A stretch of DNA of 64,000 nt, taken from assembly GCF_000147875.1 (NCBI RefSeq), contig NC_014507.1, forward strand, positions 2,108,001 through 2,172,000. The letters run 5' to 3'. Below are positions 27,201 to 35,462 of the stretch, piece after piece. The position numbers and the translations under genes were made by a program. This DNA is from Methanolacinia petrolearia DSM 11571 (lineage in GTDB: Archaea > Halobacteriota > Methanomicrobia > Methanomicrobiales > Methanomicrobiaceae). Position 1 is the stretch's first letter. Each line of letters starts with the position of its first letter. The notes below the pieces were generated by a model, which worked only from the letters and a program-made list of their open reading frames with translations, was not told where the DNA came from and made no database searches.

Positions 27201-27424
27201 ATCAGGAGAGAGTTCTCAGTTGCGAGGAGATCGCTCGTCCCTTTTTTATAAACATCAATGGGCATCTCGACGACATACTCGTCGCCCTCCATGCTATGGA
27301 CGTACTTCTGACCGAGAACGTAGTCGTAATTATTGATATCAGTAAGAGAATAGCTCGCAGACGCAATTCCGGCGAGCAGGAAAAAGGCCAGTGCGAATAT
27401 CAGGACTTTAGCTGTCCGGTTCAT
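24239..27424 (-). CDS. large exported protein of unknown function (1061 residues)
   Basis: I do not recognise this protein. It starts with a signal peptide (MNRTAKVLIFALAFFLLAGI, then ASAS) and has a mixed alpha/beta region to about residue 300. A hydrophobic stretch follows at about 307-330 (IPLVIVMGILATGAALAG). Next are beta-rich, Ig-like segments to roughly residue 700, and then a helical C-terminal third. The ATG at 27424 was chosen because it gives the signal peptide and overlaps the stop of the upstream membrane protein gene (ATGA); the open frame extends 49 codons upstream without plausible content. If the central hydrophobic stretch spans the membrane, the C-terminal 730 residues would be cytoplasmic. 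Confidence 0.8.
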   Translation of the reverse strand: MNRTAKVLIFALAFFLLAGIASASYSLTDINNYDYVLGQKYVHSMEGDEYVVEMPIDVYKKGTSDLLATENSLLIVGNLGKVEPEFSRVDISSLPAEISSYTYGNPSVDEYTGTGEVTGSYYILTDFGINRKSQSLDEFASYLKGELQKEVEGSSAKIEYIDKTVNGHRVVGVLEVVDDSNWKAGGINTDNHRSNRFVYYVIREDFYPEGSGFAYFKIDGSFSLTHTLGRKLSSYPYPSESQINSAISEMDRALASAMTFLDSVIDDAANAKAKLIVGNYDEVFGGYGAGAFSINTLAGGPGDTDYGIPLVIVMGILATGAALAGASAAAGEGVIESGRTSTYRMRIRKDFGDYIKCGADPETLYAAIIETTAEGNEIEREDLSSSITMSSGGGLVVGDQALSGGYMAALISATEGETAEEGVVRVSYTGKGGSFTNNIRFRIIGKPRIEFPEQGDALDMRLNVFYGDGLTYDVEVELVNFLEPPKEITVSKSDEAPVSCSVGKADKAAAGDNRYIVKVVNNSPLPEKDAQVMSFPIWVKATTSEDKIVEDSFVLYLYPEGLSVTGVVYDKEGHAQFAAYDDTNTEEDDVMETDFFVNLAVRVTENGKEVVKLVEGIDYAPEFGGLKGTDQKTGVLTSKFRYEIEKRPDNTNKAYKFMPSQQVGEPDNDPYYLTLPISCEYSNETYELDLPVRLIGDKLGVRSDRERELELLKRRVQKFGMSPEVARFLRENAGSLSAAQIRLISKKIVYDSIVYYTQESADFMQTADSMNEWINYLTVVKWFGDQAFSYLATIYFGPAAEAILTPAKELSVEIVGELSSDLFMGYPVDWNEIKSGQHISEMIENYVKSCFEDIGKVSPKKLASVIAGLCMFNLIRHYTFDLDENGKRSWYNAFISAFSDISLEFFKNKFGSFLKGKLDDPNSGISKLLKSSTVRMLEEMMPEGRLSVPGVNSLTDDATMGTALKKYVEEAFGLGASYVTQTAGKIAAEGVFVKVNIGESDADRGVDWYIVVDPIKAADKVFEYIFTSLYESFPFPTAEPGPASDPRDPFYMNPSNNQKIG

Positions 27425-28467
27425 GCAGATGCACCCTCCTTCCTGCCCGTGGAATACACAAGCCCGGCTCCTGCCAGCAGTATGACGACTCCTGCGATAT
27501 AGCAGATATAGCCCCCGAGTATTCCTCCAAGAAGGGACAGGACTACTCCAAGTCCGAATCCTGCCGCCCATCCGGCCATAATTTTTGTAACAAAACCGGT
27601 ATCGGCACGCCCGTTCTTCGCAAACAGGGAGGCAAAGATCTTCCTGATACAGCCGGTTCCCGACGAAAGGGACCGGGCGGCAACGACGAACGCCACAATT
27701 CCAACCATGCAGTTGAATATGCTTGAAGTTCCTGCAAGGAAATTATAGATCATGAGGGCTGATCCAACACCGATCAACAGGGGAGAGACGGATACGGCAT
27801 CCCATTTTTTCCCGGAGAAATTTGCCGCAAAAGATCTCAGCGACGATACTGTACTTTCGGAGGTGATCCTTCCTGCGATCACGAGAGTTACGAAATAGGC
27901 GATAAGCCCTTTCCCGATAATTCCCCCGATAAAACCGAGCCCTCCTCCTGTAAGCCCGCCCTGGGCGAACGTCAGAAAAGAAAGAAACTGAACTGGCAGG
28001 GGATTTATTCCGATCGCCGGAAGCAGGCTTATTATCAGCCATACAATCCCCATTGCCCCGGCGATTGTAAGCAGTTTTTTATCATGCAGACCGGATTTGA
28101 AGCAGTCTGCAATATTCCTCCCGCATCCGTTGATAATCTCATCAGTCGAATGCCTGATCTCTTCTTCGCCTGTATCATCCGCTCTTCTTTCTTCCCGATC
28201 TTCCGCTCCGCCTGAAGTGGAGAGGACCAGTTCACCGGGGAGAAGGCATTCACCAGTCTCCTTAGAGGCTTGCGAATTGCCGTCAGAAGTGCAGGCATTA
28301 CATGGGCCGGGACCTGAAGCGGACACCGATTTATCCCGCATATCACTAATTGCTGTTGAAATGCCGGATGATGCGGAGTTTTTAACAACAGTCGCCTTTT
28401 CGACAGCCTGAGATGTGGCATCCCTGCATCTCGACAGAATTTCATCGACCTTACCGTTAGCTACCAT
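27421..28467 (-). CDS. membrane protein of unknown function with long hydrophilic N-terminus
   Basis: A 348-residue protein. The first 125 or so residues are hydrophilic and rich in Ser, Glu and Cys (PCNACTSDG, GECLLPG, NGCGRNIADC), perhaps an atypical metal-binding segment. The rest holds about six membrane helices with many glycines, including GGLTGGGLGFIGGIIGKGLI and GVVLSLLGGILGGYICYIAG. It overlaps the large exported protein gene by four bases, so the two almost certainly work together. A TATA-like TTTATATAA at about 28531-28523 gives a start near 28500. No known family is recognised. Confidence 0.78.
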   Translation of the reverse strand: MVANGKVDEILSRCRDATSQAVEKATVVKNSASSGISTAISDMRDKSVSASGPGPCNACTSDGNSQASKETGECLLPGELVLSTSGGAEDREERRADDTGEEEIRHSTDEIINGCGRNIADCFKSGLHDKKLLTIAGAMGIVWLIISLLPAIGINPLPVQFLSFLTFAQGGLTGGGLGFIGGIIGKGLIAYFVTLVIAGRITSESTVSSLRSFAANFSGKKWDAVSVSPLLIGVGSALMIYNFLAGTSSIFNCMVGIVAFVVAARSLSSGTGCIRKIFASLFAKNGRADTGFVTKIMAGWAAGFGLGVVLSLLGGILGGYICYIAGVVILLAGAGLVYSTGRKEGASA

Positions 28468-28683
28468 TAAATGTACACACCATGATTCATTGAAATTTTT
28501 AGATTTTAGAAATCAAACGAAATTATATAAATCAGACCAGATATTTTGAATATCTACGGCACTAATCCCCGGCCGCAAACATTAGAAATTCAGATTTTAA
28601 GATAATAAAAATTCTGTTTTAATTATCAGAATAATACGCTGAATTGCGTACTGAGCTAAAGAATACTAAGCAAAAAAAAGAAT

Positions 28684-28995
28684 TTAGCCGAAGAGTGCTC
28701 CGAGACCGGCCATTCCGCCTTCCTCGTCAGCTTTCTCTTCTTCCTCTGCTGCCTCTTCCTGAGCAGGTGCTGCTTCTGCTGCGGGTGCTGCCGCTGCAGG
28801 TGCTGCTGCAACTGCTGCTACTGCAGATTTCTCGATTGCCTCTGCAATGTCAACTCCGTCAAGAGCTGCAATAAGAGCTTTGACCCTGCTGTCGTCGACT
28901 GCTATACCTGCGGCTGTCAGAACTGCTGAGACAGCCTCTTCATTAATTTCCTTTCCTGCGCTGTGCAGAATAAGTGCTGCGTAGATGTACTCCAT
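28684..28995 (-). CDS. rpl12: ribosomal protein P1/L12 (archaeal stalk)
   Basis: A 103-residue acidic stalk protein that recruits translation GTPases. It begins [20 protein letters not shown], the conserved archaeal start, has an Ala/Pro-rich hinge and ends with the factor-binding tail [12 protein letters not shown] placed the start at the ATG 28995, six bases after AGGTGA; the GTG at 29004 is part of that ribosome site. Last gene of the rpl11-rpl1-rpl10-rpl12 operon. Confidence 0.96.
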   Translation of the reverse strand: MEYIYAALILHSAGKEINEEAVSAVLTAAGIAVDDSRVKALIAALDGVDIAEAIEKSAVAAVAAAPAAAAPAAEAAPAQEEAAEEEEKADEEGGMAGLGALFG

Positions 28996-29016
28996 TTTTT
29001 TCACCTTTTATTTATT

Positions 29017-29865
29017 TTATTCAACAATTGCCCTGAGTGCAAGCATCTCTCTCTGTGCACGTCCGATAATCATCTCGACAACGTCCTTCTCATAGACCGC
29101 TGCCTCTACTCCGAGGTTTCTGGCCTCGCGGACAGCCTTTCCTATGATTGCACCGGCTGTTGTCGTGGTCGGATATGCTGCATTGACAGACAGGTTGAAT
29201 GCCTGCTGAGCTGCAAGGACAACATTGTTGAAGTACTTGTTCTCATCAATGTCCAGTGTTTTCGGCTCAAAGAATGTGCCTTCATAACACGCGATTTGGA
29301 GGTTCAAACCGACGTCGATAGGTCTGACGTCGAGTTTTGCGAGAACATCCGCCATCTTGGCGCTGATCTCTTCACCCGCCTTTACCACAGTTTTGTTTTC
29401 ACGAATGACGACCTTTCCGCTCTCGATAGCCGCAGGGATTCCTGCCTGCTGAAGCTGACCGACGATTGGTCCGGGCGGAAACGCGGTCGGTCCCTTGGAT
29501 ACGGAAATATCCTCCGGTGCGATGTCGCCGGGCTTTGCAACCATCTTGGTCATGGTCTCCTTAAGCTTCTTGTAAAGCTTGAAGGGGTTTTCATTCGTGT
29601 AGATCAAAGCGCTCTGGCCGTCGATATACGAGTTGATTTCCGAAATGTCTCCGCCGAGCTGGCTGAATGCATGCTCGATAAGAGTATTTCTCGTCATCTT
29701 CAGGACTGCCGAGCCTCTCAGGTCGCGGCGCATCTCCTGCAGCTGTTTTGCAGGAATGCCATGAAGGTCTACAAGACCTGTCAGTTTATACTGCTCAGAG
29801 AGTTCTTTGATCTTTCCAACTTCATCCTTTTTCCACTGCGGAAGGTGTGTCGTATATAACGGCAT
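29017..29865 (-). CDS. rpl10: ribosomal protein P0/L10 (stalk base)
   Basis: A 282-residue archaeal L10/P0, the base of the ribosomal stalk. The N-terminal rRNA-binding part (LPQWKKDEVGKIKELSEQY; LRGSAVLKMTRNTLIEHA) and the long C-terminal helices that bind L12 dimers are present. It ends ALRAIVE without the acidic GLGALFG tail seen in P1, so it is shorter than the P0 of many other archaea. Its start overlaps the rpl1 stop by one base. Confidence 0.95.
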   Translation of the reverse strand: MPLYTTHLPQWKKDEVGKIKELSEQYKLTGLVDLHGIPAKQLQEMRRDLRGSAVLKMTRNTLIEHAFSQLGGDISEINSYIDGQSALIYTNENPFKLYKKLKETMTKMVAKPGDIAPEDISVSKGPTAFPPGPIVGQLQQAGIPAAIESGKVVIRENKTVVKAGEEISAKMADVLAKLDVRPIDVGLNLQIACYEGTFFEPKTLDIDENKYFNNVVLAAQQAFNLSVNAAYPTTTTAGAIIGKAVREARNLGVEAAVYEKDVVEMIIGRAQREMLALRAIVE

Positions 29866-30509
29866 TATATCAACCTCACTGCAGGGCCCATGGATGTCTT
29901 TACATAAACCGAGCGTACGTTCATAGATCCACTCGCAAGACTGGACTCAACCTTCTTCATGATAGCGTCGATATTTTCTGCAACATCCTCGGGACTCATG
30001 CCGGTCGAACCGACCCTGACATGGAATGTCATTTTGTCCTTTGTACGGAATTTGACAGAATTGCGAAGACGCTCAACGATTGGTCCGACATCCATTCCCG
30101 GGGGGACGGGCTGTGGCATTTTACCGCGGGGACCAAGTCTTGTACCGAGATAACGTCCGACAAGCGGCATTACTGCTGTTTCTGCAAGGAAGAAGTTGTA
30201 CTCTTCAGCCATTTTCCTTGCTTCACGCGGCTCGCCGCCGAGACGCTCTATCTCTTCTGGTCCAATGATGAGATCTACACTTGCAGCCTTTGCCTGAGTG
30301 GTGATATCTCCTTTTCCGAGAACGGCAATCTTTACAGTCTTGCCTGTTCCCTTAGGCAGAATCATTGTCTCATCAATACGGTTTTTCGGTTGCGCCATAT
30401 CGAGATTCTTCAGGTTGATGGATATTTCCATACTCTCCTGAAAATTCCTCTTTGGCGCCTTCTCTACGGCCTCGTTTACGGCCTTAAGAATCTGGACCCT
30501 TTCTACCAA
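29865..30509 (-). CDS. rpl1: ribosomal protein L1
   Basis: A 214-residue L1, located at the ribosomal L1 stalk and an autogenous repressor in methanogens. The conserved start VERVQILKAVNEAVEKAPKR and the GKGDITTQAKAA and GTRLGPRGKMPQPVPPG signatures are intact. I chose the TTG at 30509 because GGAGGT lies six bases upstream and the archaeal family begins at this point; the frame also allows an upstream TTG at 30530. Confidence 0.95.
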   Translation of the reverse strand: MVERVQILKAVNEAVEKAPKRNFQESMEISINLKNLDMAQPKNRIDETMILPKGTGKTVKIAVLGKGDITTQAKAASVDLIIGPEEIERLGGEPREARKMAEEYNFFLAETAVMPLVGRYLGTRLGPRGKMPQPVPPGMDVGPIVERLRNSVKFRTKDKMTFHVRVGSTGMSPEDVAENIDAIMKKVESSLASGSMNVRSVYVKTSMGPAVRLI

Positions 30510-30515
30510 ATTAAT

Positions 30516-30568
30516 ACCTCCATAGTTCAACGACCCTTACGGATCTTCTATGGGTTTTCATAGTCTGT
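30516..30568 (-). promoter_or_regulatory. rpl11-rpl1 spacer with hairpins, possible L1 mRNA site
   Basis: On the minus strand the spacer can form CTATG/CATAG and, next to it, GATCC-GTAA-GGGTC with a GNRA-type loop, just before the GGAGGT of rpl1. L1 represses its own mRNA in methanogens by binding a mimic of its 23S site. Whether this is that mimic I cannot tell. Confidence 0.3.
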
Positions 30569-31042
30569 TCAATTTAGCTGGCCGTCGTATTCGCCTGCAT
30601 CGATGAGGGCAAACATATCCTTCGGATTTTTGCCGTCTACTGTGACTCCAACGCTTACACATGTGCCAACAACTTCCTTTACGGCGTTTTTGACATCATA
30701 TGAAAGCATGTCGTCCAGTTTCATGCGGGCAATGCGAACAGCAGCTTCAAACGGCAAGTCTCCCACTTTGTTTGTGTTGGGTTCGCCTGAACCCTTCTCA
30801 AGTCCGCACTCCGAGATTACGAGTGCAGCTGCGGGTGGGACACCCACGGATATTGTGAAGTTCTTCTTGTCGTCGACCTGAACTTTAACAGGAACCTGCA
30901 TTCCGTTAAATTCCCGGGTCTTGTTGTTGATCTCGTCAACAACAGCCTTCACGTTGATTCCGAGAGGGCCCAACGCAGGTCCCAGAGGGGGACCTGCTGT
31001 AGCCTTGCCGCCGGGTACCAAAACCTCGACTACTTCTCCCAT
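30569..31042 (-). CDS. rpl11: ribosomal protein L11
   Basis: A 157-residue large-subunit protein at the GTPase centre. The start MGEVVEVLVPGGKATAGPPL, the GPALGPLGINVKAVVDEIN signature and the C-terminal RNA-binding half (KLDDMLSYDVKNAVKEVVGTC) are complete. It opens the stalk-protein operon. About 113 bases separate it from spt5, with a TATA-like CTTTAAATTA near 31127-31118, so it probably has its own promoter. Confidence 0.96.
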   Translation of the reverse strand: MGEVVEVLVPGGKATAGPPLGPALGPLGINVKAVVDEINNKTREFNGMQVPVKVQVDDKKNFTISVGVPPAAALVISECGLEKGSGEPNTNKVGDLPFEAAVRIARMKLDDMLSYDVKNAVKEVVGTCVSVGVTVDGKNPKDMFALIDAGEYDGQLN

Positions 31043-31155
31043 TGTAATATCACCTTTGCCGACAGGCGGCGTTTACCGTCTGCCAAAGCTTGGGTCTGTA
31101 CAGGTTGGTCTTTAAGTAATTTAAAGTTATCAATCGGAAAGATAAAAAAGAAAAT

Positions 31156-31632
31156 TTAGTCTTCAGCCATCTTGTCGATCACACGGACATTGTCCCCGCG
31201 GACGGTGATCGGGATCGGAACCATACTCTCGTAGAGTTCGACCGTGATCTCCTCTTTGGAAGTGTCGACACGCTTGACGATCGCCTTCTCGCCCTTGAAC
31301 GGTCCGGCGATGAGCTCAACGATCGTACCTTCGTCAATTCCGCTGACTACCGGTTTCGGCTCGAGGAAATGCTCGACCTCGTGGAAGGAGGTCTCGCCCT
31401 TCACCACCGTACGGGCGTTCGGGACCATCTCCCTGAGTTGCTCGATCCTTGCGATGGGATCAGGGCTTTCTACGAGAACGTATCCCTTGAGCTCATCAGG
31501 GGCCATGACCGCGACTACATTGATCTCGTCGTGGTCCTCCAGAGCCTTGATTATATTGTCGACAACCGTCCGCTCCTGTTTCGCGGTCGTTTTTATCGCA
31601 TATATCTTGTTTTTTACAGCTTCTTCGGTCAT
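31156..31632 (-). CDS. spt5: transcription elongation factor Spt5 (NusG family)
   Basis: A 158-residue NGN-KOW protein that binds the RNA polymerase clamp and increases processivity. The NGN domain starts IYAIKTTAKQERTVVDNIIK, and the KOW domain begins with GTIVELIAGPFKGEKAIVKR near residue 100. It follows secE by 24 bases, the classic archaeal secE-spt5 pair. The partner Spt4 is not in the window. Confidence 0.96.
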   Translation of the reverse strand: MTEEAVKNKIYAIKTTAKQERTVVDNIIKALEDHDEINVVAVMAPDELKGYVLVESPDPIARIEQLREMVPNARTVVKGETSFHEVEHFLEPKPVVSGIDEGTIVELIAGPFKGEKAIVKRVDTSKEEITVELYESMVPIPITVRGDNVRVIDKMAED

Positions 31633-31656
31633 TTTCCTAAACCCCGAAAAATGAAA

Positions 31657-31833
31657 TTACGAGAAGAATGGATTCATGATTATATATATGATGAAACCAA
31701 TCAGACCGATTAATATTATTCCTGCTGCCGCAACAAGGGCGATCTTCTGGAACTCGTCCCTGCCCGGAGTTCTCGCGAGCTTCAGAACGCGCCAGTATTT
31801 TTTAAACAGTTCTTCATCGAATTTAAATGCCAT
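31657..31833 (-). CDS. secE: preprotein translocase subunit SecE (Sec61 gamma)
   Basis: A 58-residue single-helix membrane protein, the gamma subunit of the Sec translocon. It reads MAFKFDEELFKKYWRVLKLA then RTPGRDEFQKIALVAAAGII, followed by a membrane helix and the C-terminus NPFFS. The RTPGRDEF segment is the usual amphipathic contact with SecY. It lies between ftsZ (9 bases upstream) and spt5 (24 bases downstream). Confidence 0.95.
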   Translation of the reverse strand: MAFKFDEELFKKYWRVLKLARTPGRDEFQKIALVAAAGIILIGLIGFIIYIIMNPFFS

Positions 31834-31842
31834 TTTTACTCT

Positions 31843-32958
31843 TCACCTGAGAAAGTCAATATCATATTCACGGCGGGGCTGCCCGGATTGTGTACCGGAA
31901 TCTTCACCGCGCCCGTAGATCTGCGGGGAATTTACCCCCGTTACGACGAGCATGGTGCGCATCTTGTGGTGCATCTCCGGATCGACCTGGGCACCCCAGA
32001 TAATACGCGCATCGGGATCAATCCTTTCGTATACCTCCTGGACTACTCCTTCGGCCTCCTCCATCGTCATATCCGGACCTCCGACGACATTGACGAGAGC
32101 GGCCGACGCATTGGATATATCCACATCCAGGAGCGGGGAACGGAGTGCTTTCTTGACCGAATCCGCGGCTTTATCTTCACTGTCACTCTCACCCATGCCG
32201 ATCATTGCAACGCCGCCACGCTCCATGACGGTCCTGACATCTGCGAAGTCGAGGTTGACGAGCCCCGGCTGTGTGATAAGTTCCGTTATACCTTTGACGG
32301 CACGCATCAAAACTTCATCGGATACTTTGAAGGCCGCGTGCAGTGGAAGGCGGGGTACGACTTCAAGCAGGCGGTCGTTCGGAACGACGATTACGGTGTC
32401 CGCGACATCGCGGAGCCTCTCGAGTCCGGCTTCCGCGTTCTCCATACGGATTGCACCTTCAGCCGTAAACGGAAGTGTAACGATCGCAATTGTAAGCGCT
32501 CCCTGCTCGCGTGCAGCATTAGCGATAACGGGTGCAGATCCGGTACCCGTTCCACCGCCGAGACCTGCAGTGATAAAGACCATATCGCTGTTGGAGAGAA
32601 CCGCACGAATCTCCTCCTCGTTTTCAAGTGCCGCCTCTTCGCCCACCTGGGGAACCGAACCTGCACCAAAACCCTTTGTCCGCTGTCTTCCGATGAGAAT
32701 TCTCTTGTCGGCCTTTGTTCTTATCAGATGCTGGGCATCCGTATTTACGGCGAGTAGGGTTGCTCCGTCGATTCCCTCTTCCGCCATTCTAGTAACAGTA
32801 TTTGAACCTCCGCCACCGCATCCCACGACAGTAATTTCAGTCCTTAGAGAGCGGAGGATCTCTTCGAGCTCCTCGTCATTATCCTGAGGGCGGTCAACAA
32901 TCATCTCTGCGTCCTCGTTTGCTCGGCTGAGCGCTTCTTCAACAATTGATTTCATCAT
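31843..32958 (-). CDS. ftsZ: cell division protein FtsZ
   Basis: A 371-residue FtsZ. An acidic N-terminal extension precedes the GTPase domain with [13 protein letters not shown] (residues 42-54), the tubulin signature GGGTGTG (134-140) and the catalytic T7 loop [11 protein letters not shown]. The C-terminal domain is complete and the tail ends REYDIDFLR, a possible anchor-binding peptide. It starts on an ATGA overlap with dtdA. With the CetZ at 290-1465 it gives two tubulin-superfamily proteins in this window. Confidence 0.96.
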   Translation of the reverse strand: MMKSIVEEALSRANEDAEMIVDRPQDNDEELEEILRSLRTEITVVGCGGGGSNTVTRMAEEGIDGATLLAVNTDAQHLIRTKADKRILIGRQRTKGFGAGSVPQVGEEAALENEEEIRAVLSNSDMVFITAGLGGGTGTGSAPVIANAAREQGALTIAIVTLPFTAEGAIRMENAEAGLERLRDVADTVIVVPNDRLLEVVPRLPLHAAFKVSDEVLMRAVKGITELITQPGLVNLDFADVRTVMERGGVAMIGMGESDSEDKAADSVKKALRSPLLDVDISNASAALVNVVGGPDMTMEEAEGVVQEVYERIDPDARIIWGAQVDPEMHHKMRTMLVVTGVNSPQIYGRGEDSGTQSGQPRREYDIDFLR

Positions 32959-34289
32959 AGATATCCTTCCAACCCGGGTATTCTGAGGGTCTTCTCCTCA
33001 ACTGTAAGAACCATGGACGGGCTGATCTTTCTGCCGTCGACCTCCACTTCCCTGCCTGAAGCAAGCTCTCCAAGCAGGGGACCTTTTTTAATCCCCAATT
33101 CTGCAGCCTTACGGGGATCAAGACGCGTCTTTTTCAGGGTCAGGAGATCGCCTTCCACGGTCGTACCTCTTCCTTTGCGTAAGATTTTAACACACAAAGT
33201 AATTAAAGCATTTATCAGTTGTAATCTATTTTCCTTATACGAGATAAAAATTGGCTGAAAATTTCCGTCTGCAGAGTAGAGGCATACCACCGGCATTTTA
33301 TCGACATTGTTGAAAAAATCTCTTTTATCCGCCTTTATTGCCTCCAGGATCAGCTCCCTGTCGACCTGAAATGTTTCGGGAACTCCCGCTCCTTTAAGAT
33401 TCCGGACTTCCACGTGACAGCCGGGAACCGCCGCTCCGGCGATCTTCCTTATTTCAAGATATGTGTTCCATTCAAGGCCGGAAATCGAGCGGAGTTCCCC
33501 CTCGGACAGCAAAGGGAGTCCTGTTTCGGAGATCAGCTCCTCGATCTTTCTGACATCCTCACCTTTCAGCGCCTTTTTATCGATGTACGCGGCATCTGCG
33601 GATGTCCTTTCAATCATCTGTGCAACCATCGCACGATCGATCAGGGGAATATTTCTCGTGTGTACGATGTGACCGAAGGCAGCATTCGAATTCAGTGCAG
33701 TTTCGGTCTCCCTTGCCGCATAATGATTGCCGCCGAAACCGATGATCCTGATCCCGCTTACACTTCCGGCGGAGAGAACTTCAAGGAGAGAGGATGCGAC
33801 GGCCTTCGCGGCATTCTCATCAGCCCACTCTTTTTCGGAACTGCCGATCTCGACGAAAAAGGAGGGAGTCTTAAGATCTGTCGGGCCGTGGTGCGTCACC
33901 TCGTAAGAAACCCTGTAGTCCGTGGGGGCTTTTTTATTGAGCTCATTTAAGACCGCATGTATCCATTCGGGCGCTGCCGCGGCAAGCGACCGGGGTTCTC
34001 CGCCGAGTGCGGCATCGCCATAGTTTCCAGTCACGTGAACTGTCAGGGCGGGGAAGGGATTTTTGCTCGTGTGCCGGGATATGAAGATTACCAGGTCGGC
34101 ACCGGTTCGTTCGTCAAGATTGTTCTCGTAGATCAGCCGGTCTTCGGTCTCGAAGAAGCGGAGTGTGTGGCCGCCGTACACAATATCTTCAGACCCGTCT
34201 GTACCAAGCATCGATAAAAGCGACTTCCTTATCGCCGTTCCTGCCGGATCGAGCGAAGAACTGACTATCGCAATAAGCATCTGCATCAC
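32955..34289 (-). CDS. dtdA: D-aminoacyl-tRNA deacylase DtdA, with extra C-terminal domain
   Basis: A 444-residue enzyme that frees tRNA from D-amino acids (archaeal/plant DTD2/GEK1 family). The first 270 residues contain the family's [42 protein letters not shown] and FGGNHYAAR motifs, with the conserved histidines. The last 170 residues are an added domain whose end ([19 protein letters not shown], then GRKISPSMV) resembles the C-terminal strand-turn of RNase Z. That extension may help tRNA recognition; this is inference. It overlaps its neighbours by four bases at each end. Confidence 0.9.
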   Translation of the reverse strand: MMQMLIAIVSSSLDPAGTAIRKSLLSMLGTDGSEDIVYGGHTLRFFETEDRLIYENNLDERTGADLVIFISRHTSKNPFPALTVHVTGNYGDAALGGEPRSLAAAAPEWIHAVLNELNKKAPTDYRVSYEVTHHGPTDLKTPSFFVEIGSSEKEWADENAAKAVASSLLEVLSAGSVSGIRIIGFGGNHYAARETETALNSNAAFGHIVHTRNIPLIDRAMVAQMIERTSADAAYIDKKALKGEDVRKIEELISETGLPLLSEGELRSISGLEWNTYLEIRKIAGAAVPGCHVEVRNLKGAGVPETFQVDRELILEAIKADKRDFFNNVDKMPVVCLYSADGNFQPIFISYKENRLQLINALITLCVKILRKGRGTTVEGDLLTLKKTRLDPRKAAELGIKKGPLLGELASGREVEVDGRKISPSMVLTVEEKTLRIPGLEGYL

Positions 34290-34732
34290 ATTCTGTTTTC
34301 AGCGGCTAAAACTGCTTTGGAAACCGCTTCTTCAGTGGTTTTGCACACGACAACTCCGGGGATGTCCCACGTTTCAAGACCGAAGACAGGTATCTCCATC
34401 TTCAGTGCCATCGCAATCTCGGACAATGTCCCGTATGCACCGCCGACCGCAATTATCGCATCAGAAGAGCCGGTGACAAGTGCATTCCTGGCGATCCCGA
34501 GGTTCGACTTCACAACGGCACCGAGATAAGGATTCCCGGACGACATGTCGGGCAGTATTCCGAGTGTCATCCCTCCCTCTCCATCAGCACCGCGGCATGC
34601 GGCCTCCATCACGCCGCCTCTCCCTCCGCATACGAGAACTGCACCGCTCTTGGCAATGAGACGACCCGTCTCTTCTGCTATCTCTTCAAGATCCCCTTCA
34701 CATTCCGATGCGCCGATCACTCCGATCTGCAT
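34286..34732 (-). CDS. TIGR00725-like nucleotide-binding protein (SLOG/LOG superfamily)
   Basis: A 148-residue Rossmann-like protein. The motifs GVIGASECEGDLEEIAEE, LVCGGRGGVMEAACRGA, TLGILPDMSSGNPY and AVGGAYGTLSEIAMALK match the TIGR00725 branch of the LOG/lysine-decarboxylase-like superfamily. Related proteins cleave nucleotide N-glycosidic bonds or bind nucleotides; the role here is not known. It is the first gene of the dtdA-ftsZ-secE-spt5 cluster and overlaps dtdA by four bases. Confidence 0.87.
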   Translation of the reverse strand: MQIGVIGASECEGDLEEIAEETGRLIAKSGAVLVCGGRGGVMEAACRGADGEGGMTLGILPDMSSGNPYLGAVVKSNLGIARNALVTGSSDAIIAVGGAYGTLSEIAMALKMEIPVFGLETWDIPGVVVCKTTEEAVSKAVLAAENRM

Positions 34733-34792
34733 GTAATTTGGATATATGATCTGTGTAATATTGAGGTTTGGGATTTTTTTGAATTATGAAAA

Positions 34793-35166
34793 GGGCATAA
34801 GCCCCTTGGAAAATCCTCGCGAGAGTGTCTGAAAGGGAGGGGGATCTCCCCCTCCCTGTGACCCTCCCCCCGTTGCGATAGGTCGCACTCGGGGACGGAC
34901 GAGCGTCCCCTCATGCTCCAAAAAAGTCAGGTCCAGTTGATCTCTCTAAAAACCGCATCAGATTCATAAATGCAAATCTCCCCGGCCGGGGCTACCCGGA
35001 TGGGTAGCGCCCAGGACGGGCTATCACGATTGCGAAAGTTCGCGCAGCGAAATGAGCCAGGGCTGCCCCAGAGGGGCTTATGCCCTGCTGAAAACCTCTG
35101 GAATCTTCCCCCTCCCTTTCAGATACAGGGATTTTCTCGCGAGGATTTTCCAAGGGGCTTATGTCC
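34793..35166 (+). repeat. MITE-like element with 32-bp terminal inverted repeats, family 1 copy B
   Basis: The left end (34793-34824) begins GGGCATAAGCCCCTTGG and the right end (35135-35166) is its reverse complement at 31 of 32 positions. Just inside, TCTGAAAGGGAGGGGGA (34828-34844) is again mirrored at 35107-35123. The interior holds a GGGGGATCTCCCCC-type hairpin, GCGATAGGTCGC, GGCTACCCGGATGGGTAGC and an internal GGGGCTTATGCCC (about 35078). There is no reading frame of note. It fills most of the 730 bases between TIGR00725 and ileS; the remaining 296 bases upstream of ileS show no gene. Confidence 0.85.
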
Positions 35167-35462
35167 TGTTTCGAGTTCCCGGAAAACAATCCTAAACATC
35201 CCAAAAAAATCCCGTCACATTTATTTAAACTCAGCACCGATTTATTAGAAGAATGAGAACTTTTGCCGGAGCTGTCGCATCACCTGCGGCGGGTCGCTTT
35301 ATTGTCCGTTAAAAAATGTAATCCAGTATTCCGTTTTTATGAATTGATTCATAATTCAATACCAGCGAAGCGTTTAGATTTTAATCATACAGCTCCACAG
35401 ATTCTGCAACAGTTCTATCTCATCTACTTACCCATACTATTGAACTACAAGAGGGAAAACCA

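Noticed and set aside
27425-27571. Upstream extension of the large exported protein
   Set aside because: The 49 extra codons overlap the upstream membrane protein gene, are rich in Arg and Gly, and would hide the signal peptide.
30159-30563. Long plus-strand frames opposite the ribosomal and ftsZ genes
   Set aside because: These are antisense shadows of highly conserved minus-strand genes.
34793-35166. CRISPR array or leader
   Set aside because: Repeats are inverted and dispersed, not direct and regularly spaced; no cas genes are in the window.
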